From Halobacteriales archaeon QS_9_67_15 (lineage in GTDB: Archaea > Halobacteriota > Halobacteria > Halobacteriales > Haloarculaceae), in assembly GCA_003023165.1 (NCBI GenBank), contig PXSD01000136.1, positions 1 to 5,719 on the forward strand: a stretch of 5,719 nucleotides of DNA, written 5' to 3'. Shown in pieces: positions 1 to 4,829 of this stretch; positions within the stretch are counted from its first letter, which is position 1, and each line of letters begins with the position of its first letter. The translations under genes were made by a program, and so were the position numbers. The notes beneath the pieces were generated by a model. That model was not told where the DNA came from. It worked only from the letters and a program-made list of their open reading frames with translations, and ran no database searches.

Positions 1-289
1 TCGGGTCCGTCGACGCGACGATGAGCCCGGCACACGTCGCCAACACCGGTTTCCCGGTGGCGACGTGGTCCTCGATCTCCGCCGCGATCCCTTCCCGGTG
101 GAGCAGTCGGGAGATAGTCGTCGATTCGCCGCCGGGGAGGAGGAGAAGGTCGCAGTCCGGGACCGTCCCCGACTGGCGGATCTCGACGACCTCGGCGGTC
201 TCGTCGTGACTGGCGGCGGCCCGTCGGATGGCCTCGGCGTGCTCGCTCACGTCACCCTGGACGGCGACGACACCCGCCCTGATGGTCAT
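1..289 (-). CDS. pdxT: Pyridoxal 5'-phosphate synthase glutaminase subunit PdxT, N-terminal part (cut by left edge)
   Basis: This is the glutaminase partner of PdxS. It releases ammonia from glutamine and passes it to PdxS, which builds pyridoxal 5'-phosphate from ribose 5-phosphate and glyceraldehyde 3-phosphate in the cytosol. The window holds the first 96 codons of a family usually about 190-200 residues long. The start MTIRAGVVAVQGDVSEH is the typical PdxT opening (GVLALQGxxxEH). The substrate-binding loop LPGGEST lies at residues 51-57, and the nucleophile elbow ATCAGLI at 84-90 places the catalytic Cys at residue 86. The His and Glu that complete the class I glutamine amidotransferase triad lie beyond the edge. 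The ATG at 287-289 is chosen because it begins the conserved strand exactly and has a T-rich box 24-30 bases upstream, fitting a leaderless transcript. No pdxS is visible. The upstream neighbour, prsW, is divergent. Class I amidotransferases of other pathways are the alternative, but this loop and N terminus point to PdxT. Confidence 0.95.
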   Translation of the reverse strand, partial: MTIRAGVVAVQGDVSEHAEAIRRAAASHDETAEVVEIRQSGTVPDCDLLLLPGGESTTISRLLHREGIAAEIEDHVATGKPVLATCAGLIVASTDP

Positions 290-312
290 ACCACTGCTAT
301 CTGTCGCGCGGC

Positions 313-319
313 GAAAAAG
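313..319 (-). promoter_or_regulatory. Probable core-promoter (TATA-like) box of pdxT
   Basis: On the minus strand this reads CTTTTTC, 24-30 bases before the A of the pdxT ATG at 289. It is the only A/T run in an otherwise GC-rich leader. Haloarchaeal TATA elements sit about 25-30 bases before the transcription start, so transcription would begin at or very near the ATG and give a leaderless mRNA. No Shine-Dalgarno sequence is seen. The call rests on position and composition only. Confidence 0.5.
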
Positions 320-363
320 CTCTCGCTCTCCGCTCGGTCCCCGTCTCTCCAGCTCGCGCACTC

Positions 364-379
364 ATACGGATTACTGTAG
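364..379 (+). repeat. Left arm of perfect 16-bp inverted repeat
   Basis: The word ATACGGATTACTGTAG is followed directly by a T-run (380-386). Its exact reverse complement occurs at 459-474. Allowing one mismatch, the match extends outward to 360, giving arms of 20 bases. It could be the terminal repeat of a roughly 119-bp MITE-like element, one of two oppositely oriented protein-binding sites, or the stem of a long hairpin. I do not recognise the word as a known haloarchaeal element. Confidence 0.85.
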
Positions 380-458
380 TTTTTTTACCGCCGATTGGAA
401 TGAAATCCCGGTTTCGAATGTCTGACGAACCCGAATACGTCGGCCGCTGTGAAACTAT

Positions 459-474
459 CTACAGTAATCCGTAT
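459..474 (-). repeat. Right arm of perfect 16-bp inverted repeat
   Basis: CTACAGTAATCCGTAT is the exact reverse complement of 364-379, with a 79-bp spacer between the arms. The imperfect extension runs outward to 478 (one mismatch, then AGT). Read on the minus strand, this copy is followed by ATAGTTTCAC, while the left copy is followed by a pure T-run, so each copy leads into an A/T-rich stretch on its own strand. No clear target-site duplication is visible outside either arm. Confidence 0.85.
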
Positions 475-593
475 CAGTCGTCGGCCGACTCCTCTGGGGC
501 CGTTTCGTCGTCTGTGCCCTCGCTCGGCGGTGTCGAGTACATCAGTCCGCGACTCGTACTGACTCGTGTCATTGCAACCCTGTCTCCGATTCG

Positions 594-608
594 TACGGAT
601 AACTATAC
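594..608 (+). repeat. Degenerate third copy of the inverted-repeat word
   Basis: TACGGATAACTATAC matches 12 of 15 positions of the word at 365-379, in the same orientation as the left arm. It lies about 125 bases before the prsW start. Chance similarity cannot be excluded. Its closeness to two perfect copies in the same intergenic region makes a shared origin or shared binding factor plausible. Confidence 0.4.
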
Positions 609-647
609 CCCTGGATCAGGTATGAAGTATTAATTTACACTTAGGAC

Positions 648-654
648 GTATAAG
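648..654 (+). promoter_or_regulatory. Candidate core promoter of prsW
   Basis: GTATAAG is the best TATA-like word upstream of prsW. It would place the transcription start near 675-680 and leave a leader of roughly 55 bases. The position required for a leaderless start (about 704-710) holds only a weak CTGTTAGG-like word. Several other A/T-rich stretches lie just upstream (621-638), so this choice is tentative. Confidence 0.3.
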
Positions 655-733
655 GTCGGTGAACGGAGACGACTGCGAGCGCGTCCGCGGTACGGCCAAA
701 CTGTTAGGGACAGGCAGGACCAACTGATACATC

Positions 734-1759
734 ATGCCAGACAGCCGCGATCCGGTGGAGGCACGTGCCGACGACGGCCACGACCTCTACGAGGTGTCGA
801 CCTGGGAGGTCCGAACGCTGTTCGACAGGCTGGCGGCGGGGCTCTACGCGACAGGCGTCTCCGCCGCGCGGCTGTTCGTGGTCGTCCTCGCGTTCGCGAT
901 CCTCGTCGTCCAGTTCGCGCTGGGCGGACTCGGAGCTATCACTGACCCGATCATCGGTGCGTTCACGCTCCTGTCAGCGGTACCCGCGCTGGCGCTCGCG
1001 GCCTACGTCTGGTACGCCGACGTGACGACCTCGGAACCGCTGGAGCTCCTGGTGGGTACGTTCGTACTCGGAGTCCTGTTCGCGGGGTTCGCTGGCATCC
1101 TCAACTCCATCGCCAACAGCGGGCTGGAAGCGCTCGGACTGACCGCGGGCGTCGTCGGATTCGTCTTCCAGGTGGTCTTTTTCTTCCTCGTGGTCGGTCC
1201 GGTCGAAGAGACCGTGAAACTGCTGGCCGTCAGGCTCTACGCCTACCGGAAGCCGCAGTTCGACGCCGTCGTCGACGGCGCGGTCTACGGCGCGATGGCC
1301 GGCCTGGGTTTCGCGACCATCGAGAACGCCATCTACATCTCCGGCCAGACCCAGGACATCGCCGACCCGCTCAACCTCGTGGTCGCAGGCAGCGGCATTA
1401 CGGCAGTTCGCGCGCTCGCGGGACCGGGCCACGTGATCTACTCGGCGTTCGCCGGCTACTACCTCGGACTCGCGAAGTTCAACGAGGAGAACGCCGGCCC
1501 GATCGTCGTCAAGGGACTGCTGATCGCCGCGCTCGTCCACGCGACCTACAACTCGCTGTCGGGCGTCGTCCCGTCCGTCGTCGCGTCAGTCACCGGCGTC
1601 CCGGGGTTCGTCGCCTTCTTCGGGTTCATTATCCTCTACGACGGGATCTTCGGGTACATCCTTTTCCGGAAGCTCGGGCGCTACCGGACGGCCTACCACG
1701 AGGCACACGACGAAGCACCTGACGGCAAGAAAGCCGAGATGACCGAGTTCGACGGCTGA
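734..1759 (+). CDS. prsW: PrsW-family glutamic-type intramembrane protease
   Basis: This is a polytopic membrane protein of 341 residues in the PrsW family. The family's founding member, Bacillus PrsW, makes the first cut in the anti-sigma factor RsiW; archaeal substrates are unknown. An acidic cytosolic N terminus containing DLYEVSTWEVR (17-27) precedes about eight hydrophobic segments, roughly 44-66, 74-95, 105-125, 137-157, 178-200, 233-247, 258-278 and 290-311. All family signatures are present: EETVK with E158, E159 and K162; GLGFATIEN with E197; GHVIYSAFAGYYLG with H233; and VHATYN with H269. The C-terminal tail (312-341) is charged and cytosolic. The ATG at 734 is chosen because the DLYE..TWE stretch near residue 20 resembles other haloarchaeal PrsW N termini, as I recall them. 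No ribosome-binding site is obvious. The gene stands alone, divergent from pdxT and converging on ribE with a 21-base gap. No sigma/anti-sigma pair is nearby, as expected in an archaeon. Related CAAX-like proteases are less likely given the motif order. Confidence 0.92.
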   Translation: MPDSRDPVEARADDGHDLYEVSTWEVRTLFDRLAAGLYATGVSAARLFVVVLAFAILVVQFALGGLGAITDPIIGAFTLLSAVPALALAAYVWYADVTTSEPLELLVGTFVLGVLFAGFAGILNSIANSGLEALGLTAGVVGFVFQVVFFFLVVGPVEETVKLLAVRLYAYRKPQFDAVVDGAVYGAMAGLGFATIENAIYISGQTQDIADPLNLVVAGSGITAVRALAGPGHVIYSAFAGYYLGLAKFNEENAGPIVVKGLLIAALVHATYNSLSGVVPSVVASVTGVPGFVAFFGFIILYDGIFGYILFRKLGRYRTAYHEAHDEAPDGKKAEMTEFDG

Positions 1760-1780
1760 CTTCGTCTGGGAGACAGATCC

Positions 1781-2413
1781 TCAGCGGTACTCGCCGAGTG
1801 CCTCGCGCACCGCGGCCACGTCCGCCCCGGCCTCGGCGTCGCGCTCGGCCATCCCGAGCATCCGCTCGACGTACTTGGCGAAGACGTCCACCTCGACGTG
1901 GACCTCGTCGCCGGGTTCTCTGTCCGAGAGCGTCGTCTCGTGGTAGGTCGTCGGGACGACCGCGACGGAGAACGTCCCCGCCGCGTCGTCCAGCGTCGCG
2001 ACGGTCAGGCTGATCCCGTCGAGCGCGATCGACCCCTTCTCGACGACGTACTGTTCGAGACCCGCGGGCAGGTCGAACGTATAGGCCCAGTCTTCCCCGA
2101 CGCGCTCGATATCGACGATCTCCGTCGTCCCGTCGACGTGCCCCTGGACGACGTGGCCGTCGAACCGCTCGTCGGTCGCCAGCGCTCGCTCCAGATTGAC
2201 CGCGTCGCCCTCGCCGACGGAATCGAACGTCGTCCTGTCGAGCGTCTCGGCGGCCAGAAACACCGAGAACCACTCGCCACCCTCGTACTCCTCGACGGTG
2301 AGGCACGCGCCGTCGACGCTGATGCTCTGCCCGCCGATCCGGAGGCGACGACCGGCGTCCGTGCCCTCTATCTCGGCGATCTCGCCCGTCTCCTCGATGA
2401 TCCCGGTGAACAT
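1781..2413 (-). CDS. ribE: Riboflavin synthase, bacterial (alpha-chain) type
   Basis: It catalyses the last step of riboflavin synthesis: dismutation of two 6,7-dimethyl-8-ribityllumazine molecules into riboflavin and a pyrimidine that is recycled. The 210-residue protein has the tandem lumazine-binding architecture. Domain 1 (about 1-85) opens with MFTGIIEETG and carries SVDGACLTV (32-40). Domain 2 (about 86-185) carries GHVVQGHVDG (87-96) and the hallmark KGSIALDGISLTV (126-138). The C-terminal tail FAKYVERML (178-186) resembles the trimerising helix. The length matches the usual 200-220 residues. A TTG at 2431 would add six residues (MSQATH). I chose the ATG at 2413 because riboflavin synthases begin at MFTG and because a TATA-like box lies 25-30 bases before it. 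This is the bacterial-type enzyme, not the lumazine-synthase-like form of many methanogens. No other rib genes are visible. The gene is divergent from the small membrane protein gene and converges on prsW. Confidence 0.96.
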   Translation of the reverse strand: MFTGIIEETGEIAEIEGTDAGRRLRIGGQSISVDGACLTVEEYEGGEWFSVFLAAETLDRTTFDSVGEGDAVNLERALATDERFDGHVVQGHVDGTTEIVDIERVGEDWAYTFDLPAGLEQYVVEKGSIALDGISLTVATLDDAAGTFSVAVVPTTYHETTLSDREPGDEVHVEVDVFAKYVERMLGMAERDAEAGADVAAVREALGEYR

Positions 2414-2417
2414 ATGC

Positions 2418-2436
2418 GTCGCTTGGGACAAGCGTC
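2418..2436. promoter_or_regulatory. Palindrome in the ribE core promoter, candidate operator
   Basis: CGCTTG and CAAGCG form perfect 6-bp arms (2420-2425 and 2429-2434) around GGA. One T/T mismatch and a further G-C pair extend the symmetry to 2418-2436. It fills the space between the ribE TATA-like box and the start codon, so a bound protein would block the transcription start. Alternatively, if transcription begins further upstream, the RNA could fold over the start. Archaea have a riboflavin-pathway regulator, RbkR, but I cannot show that this is its site. Confidence 0.4.
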
Positions 2437-2437
2437 A

Positions 2438-2443
2438 CAAAAG
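2438..2443 (-). promoter_or_regulatory. Probable core-promoter (TATA-like) box of ribE
   Basis: The minus strand reads CTTTTG, 25-30 bases before the A of the ribE ATG. The divergent gene on the other side of this intergenic region carries the same hexamer at the same distance from its start. The spacing predicts a leaderless mRNA beginning at about 2413 and argues against the upstream TTG start. Confidence 0.55.
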
Positions 2444-2534
2444 AGTTACCGTTCTCATATGTGGGACGTGTCGACGGAGTGGCCGCGGGGTCGGTGGCGG
2501 GACAGGGCCGTCACCCGTCGGCGGAGACGCGAGG

Positions 2535-2540
2535 CTTTTG
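2535..2540 (+). promoter_or_regulatory. Probable core-promoter (TATA-like) box of the small membrane protein gene
   Basis: CTTTTG lies 25-30 bases before the ATG at 2565, the only T-run in a GC-rich stretch. Spacing and sequence are identical to the ribE box on the opposite strand, which supports both calls and the choice of ATG 2565. Confidence 0.55.
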
Positions 2541-2564
2541 CCCGTTGACGAGAGAACGAGACAC

Positions 2565-2813
2565 ATGGGCCGGAGTATCCTCGGACTGGTCGGGCTGGGG
2601 GCCACGCTTATCTTCGCGATTCCGGCGGCGATGCTCGGACTCGATTACCTCCTGTTACAGGGCCGGACGACGGTCGGTATCGCGCTGTTGGTCGCCGCCG
2701 GGCTGATGATCGCGATCGAGGAGTACGTCACGACGCCGGGCGATCTGGCCGGGACGGCCGTCGACAAGACGGTCGGGACGGTCGTGAAGCCGCCCGACGA
2801 CGACGAGGAGTAA
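2565..2813 (+). CDS. Small two-helix membrane protein, DUF7533-like, function unknown
   Basis: This is a conserved-looking haloarchaeal hypothetical protein of 82 residues. Two hydrophobic segments (about 4-31 and 36-52) are joined by a short LQGRTT turn, forming a helical hairpin. The segment EEYVTTPGDLAG (52-63) follows, then a short amphipathic stretch and a very acidic end (PPDDDEE), which suggests a soluble tail. I associate the pattern MGRSILGLVGLGATLIFAIP with the DUF7533 family from memory; no function is known for it. The frame is open much further upstream, but ATG 2565 is preferred because it directly precedes the first helix and has a well-placed promoter box. The gene lies 119 bases before the Agl23-type gene on the same strand. 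That gene seems to have its own weak promoter, so co-transcription is possible but unproven. Third codon positions are strongly G/C, which supports real coding. Confidence 0.85.
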   Translation: MGRSILGLVGLGATLIFAIPAAMLGLDYLLLQGRTTVGIALLVAAGLMIAIEEYVTTPGDLAGTAVDKTVGTVVKPPDDDEE

Positions 2814-2901
2814 CGGGCGAAGGGCGACGAGAAGTGGCACGCAGACGACCGCGGCGGAGCGTAGCGGGCGAACGCCGGCAGGGGCCGAAAGAGATCCAAG
2901 C

Positions 2902-2909
2902 GTTGAAAT
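2902..2909 (+). promoter_or_regulatory. Weak candidate core promoter of the Agl23-type gene
   Basis: GTTGAAAT lies 24-31 bases before the ATG at 2933 and is the most A/T-rich word in the 119-base gap after the small membrane protein gene. The spacing again fits a leaderless transcript. The rest of the gap is GC-rich, with no terminator-like T-run, so read-through from the upstream gene is also possible. Confidence 0.35.
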
Positions 2910-2932
2910 CGTGAGCGAGTGTCAGAGCGGAC

Positions 2933-4804
2933 ATGCGCCGCTCCGACTCTGAGTCTATCGCTTTCGAGGAGTCCGACGCCGCGGACGCCCCCGCTCCCAC
3001 CGGAGGGGCCACCGCCCGTCCGAGCCTCGACAGGGTGTTCTCCCGGCTCGACCGGCTCGACCGGGCGACCCGCTGGGTTGTCGGGTTGGTCGTCGCGGGC
3101 GCGCTCATCCGGCTGGTCCTCCTCGGTGCGCGGGTCACCCACTACGACGAGGGACGCGTCGGCTGGTGGGCCCTATACTTCCTCGAGTCCGGCCAGTTCG
3201 AGTATCGGTACATTATCCACGGCCCGCTCGTCCAGCACGTCAACAAGTTCGTCTTCGCCGGACTGGGCGCGAACGACTTCACGCTCCGGCTGTTCGTCGC
3301 CCTCGTCGGCGCGCTCCTGCCCCTGTCGGTCCTGCTCTTTCGGGAGCACTTCGAGCGCGACGAGACCGTGGGCGCCGCCTTCTTCCTCGCGCTCAACCCG
3401 CTGTTGGTCTACTACTCGCGGTTCTTCCGGAGCACGCTGCTGGCCGCGGCGTTCGCGTTCGTCGCGTTCGGTCTGCTCGTCCGCGCCTACGACGAGTGGT
3501 CGGTCCGGTACGTCCACGCCGCCGTCGTCTTCGTCGCGCTGGCGTTCACCGCCAAGGAGAACGCCGCCGTCTACCTCCTCGTGTGGATCGGTGCGAGCGC
3601 GCTCCTCCTCGACCAGGCGCTGTTCCGGACCGGCGGCGACCGGTCGGGCTTCGAGCGGGTCCGCGACCGGATCAATCGCTTCGACCGCCGTCCGGCCGTC
3701 GAGTACCTCGCGGACTTCGTGTGGCACCTCGCCGTCGCAGTCGTCCTCTTTCTCGCCGTCACGCTGTACTTCTACGCGCCGCGAGAGCCGTCGGCCGAGG
3801 CCGTCGGCTTCTGGCAGGCGGTCGGGAATCCGGCGCTGTTCCCCGACCTGTTCGGTCGGACCCTCGACGACGTCGTTGAGGGGTACAGCTACTGGTTCGG
3901 CGGGACGACCGACGCGGGCTGTCGGAAGGAGAACATCATCGACGCCTACCTCTGTTTCCTCGGACAGGAGCTCCAGGCTATCGCACAGGCCGCGTTCGCG
4001 CTCGTCGCGATGGCCCTCGTCGGGTTCCTCGCCGAGCGCTACGGTCGCGCGAACCAGCGCAACGTCGTCCTCTTCTGTGCCTACTGGGGCTTCGTGTCGG
4101 TCCTCGGCTACCCGCTCGGCACGGACATCGCCAACGCGTGGATCGCCGTGAACGCGCTCGTCCCGCTCGCGCTCCCCGCCGGCGTCGGCCTCGCGCTCGT
4201 CGTCGACCGCGCCCGCGACTCGCTCCACGGCGACTCGGTCCGCTTCGGCGTCACGGTGTTCGTCCTCCTGCTGATAGCAGGCTACATGGGTCTCGCGATG
4301 GCCGAGGGCGTCTACCTCAACCCCGCGAGCGAGGAGAACGAGCTCGTCCAGTACGCCCAGCCGGCCGACGACTTCCGGCCCGCGATGAGCGTGCTGCGGG
4401 ACCACGCCGCCGACCACGAGGGGACTGACGTATTGGTCGTCGGGTCGAGTTACGTCCGCGATAGCCCGCGCAGCGGCGGGATAGAGCCGCGCTGTTCGAG
4501 CATCGGTGACACGCTCCCCCTGCAGTGGTATATCGAGGCCTACGGCGCGCAGGGGGACTGCGTCGGCGGCGCCGAGGAGGCGTCCCAGCAGCTCGACAGT
4601 GGGTCGGTCGACCCGCTGCTGGTCGTCGCACCCCAGCGCCTCCAGAACGACCTCGGACCCGCGCTGGGCGGCTACGAGGCCGAAGTCCACGGCCTCCGCA
4701 CGTACGGGAGCAAAGCCGTCTTCTTCGTCGACCAGTCACCCAGTCAGGGGGCGGCAGCCGAGAACGCGACCGCCGTCCGACCCGCTGGCGAGTCCGCCGA
4801 CTGA
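2933..4804 (+). CDS. agl23: TIGR03663 family membrane protein (flippase activity-associated protein Agl23)
   Basis: This is a large integral membrane protein of 623 residues, matching the haloarchaeal family annotated as flippase activity-associated Agl23. The family resembles GT-C/PMT glycosyltransferases and is linked to handling lipid-linked glycans for N-glycosylation. A disordered acidic N terminus (1-35) and a basic segment (RLDRLDRATR, 38-47) precede the first helix (about 48-66). The first outer loop holds HYDEGRVGWW (70-79), with D72 and E73 in the place of the GT-C acidic motif, then YRYIIHGPL (91-99) and GLGANDFTLRLF (110-121), which I regard as the family signature. About ten further hydrophobic segments follow to residue 458, including 262-282, 350-367, 378-394 and 437-456. 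A soluble, presumably extracytoplasmic domain (about 460-623) contains two cysteines, C521 and C543, and one NAT sequon near the end (611-613). Enzymatic transfer versus an accessory role in flipping is unsettled. No other agl gene is visible, so the pathway link is by family only. Confidence 0.88.
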   Translation: MRRSDSESIAFEESDAADAPAPTGGATARPSLDRVFSRLDRLDRATRWVVGLVVAGALIRLVLLGARVTHYDEGRVGWWALYFLESGQFEYRYIIHGPLVQHVNKFVFAGLGANDFTLRLFVALVGALLPLSVLLFREHFERDETVGAAFFLALNPLLVYYSRFFRSTLLAAAFAFVAFGLLVRAYDEWSVRYVHAAVVFVALAFTAKENAAVYLLVWIGASALLLDQALFRTGGDRSGFERVRDRINRFDRRPAVEYLADFVWHLAVAVVLFLAVTLYFYAPREPSAEAVGFWQAVGNPALFPDLFGRTLDDVVEGYSYWFGGTTDAGCRKENIIDAYLCFLGQELQAIAQAAFALVAMALVGFLAERYGRANQRNVVLFCAYWGFVSVLGYPLGTDIANAWIAVNALVPLALPAGVGLALVVDRARDSLHGDSVRFGVTVFVLLLIAGYMGLAMAEGVYLNPASEENELVQYAQPADDFRPAMSVLRDHAADHEGTDVLVVGSSYVRDSPRSGGIEPRCSSIGDTLPLQWYIEAYGAQGDCVGGAEEASQQLDSGSVDPLLVVAPQRLQNDLGPALGGYEAEVHGLRTYGSKAVFFVDQSPSQGAAAENATAVRPAGESAD

Positions 4805-4806
4805 GT

Positions 4807-4827
4807 CCGCCGGCGACAGTCCGGCGG
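4807..4827. terminator. GC-rich stem-loop between convergent agl23 and panE
   Basis: CCGCCGG (4807-4813) and CCGGCGG (4821-4827) are perfect 7-bp complementary arms around a 7-base loop. The hairpin nearly fills the 25-base gap between the two convergent stop codons, so either transcript would carry it at its 3' end. There is no U-tract, the usual archaeal termination signal. It may therefore protect or mark 3' ends, or simply reflect GC-rich sequence. Confidence 0.35.
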
Positions 4828-4829
4828 CG

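Larger units (their letters stand above)
290..733. other. Divergent intergenic region between pdxT and prsW, with repeats
   Basis: This 444-base region has no confidently coding gene. Its composition departs from the flanking genes: 37 of 60 bases in 601-660 are A or T, and there is a run of seven T at 380-386. It holds the pdxT promoter box, a perfect 16-bp inverted repeat pair, a degenerate third copy of the same word and a likely prsW promoter. An open frame from ATG 400 or ATG 418 to TAA at 631-633 (77 or 71 codons) crosses it. Only 41 of the 71 third positions from 418 are G or C, while the neighbouring real genes are almost uniformly G/C there. The frame has no recognised domain and contains two of the repeat copies. 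I therefore treat it as non-coding or unproven. An untranslated RNA or the remnant of a small element is possible. Confidence 0.6.

Noticed and set aside
536..560. Bulged dyad AGTAC..AGTC-CGC-GACT.GTACT
   Set aside because: The arms are short and broken by unequal bulges. Such a structure is plausible by chance and has no positional support.
974..1540. Long minus-strand open frame opposite prsW (188 codons)
   Set aside because: It is antisense to a gene with complete PrsW motifs, and its charged, Asp/Glu/Arg-rich translation is typical of the shadow frame of high-GC coding DNA.
1764..1774. Short GTCT-GGG-AGAC dyad in the prsW/ribE convergent gap
   Set aside because: Four-base arms with no T-tract are too weak to call a terminator or a protein site.
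2411..2461. Two CATATG palindromes, one at the ribE start codon and one 45 bases upstream
   Set aside because: A six-base palindrome occurring twice, once formed by the start codon itself, is not enough evidence for an operator.
1898..2548. 216-codon plus-strand frame overlapping ribE
   Set aside because: It is antisense to riboflavin synthase, whose motifs are complete, and its product has the composition of a shadow frame.
2919..4151. 410-codon plus-strand frame in another phase of agl23
   Set aside because: Its translation is Ser/Arg/Pro/Thr-rich low-complexity sequence, characteristic of an off-phase frame in GC-rich DNA.
3173..4690. 505-codon minus-strand open frame opposite agl23
   Set aside because: The length comes from high GC and scarcity of stop codons. 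The translation is highly charged and shows no domain, while the plus strand encodes a coherent multi-spanning protein with family motifs.
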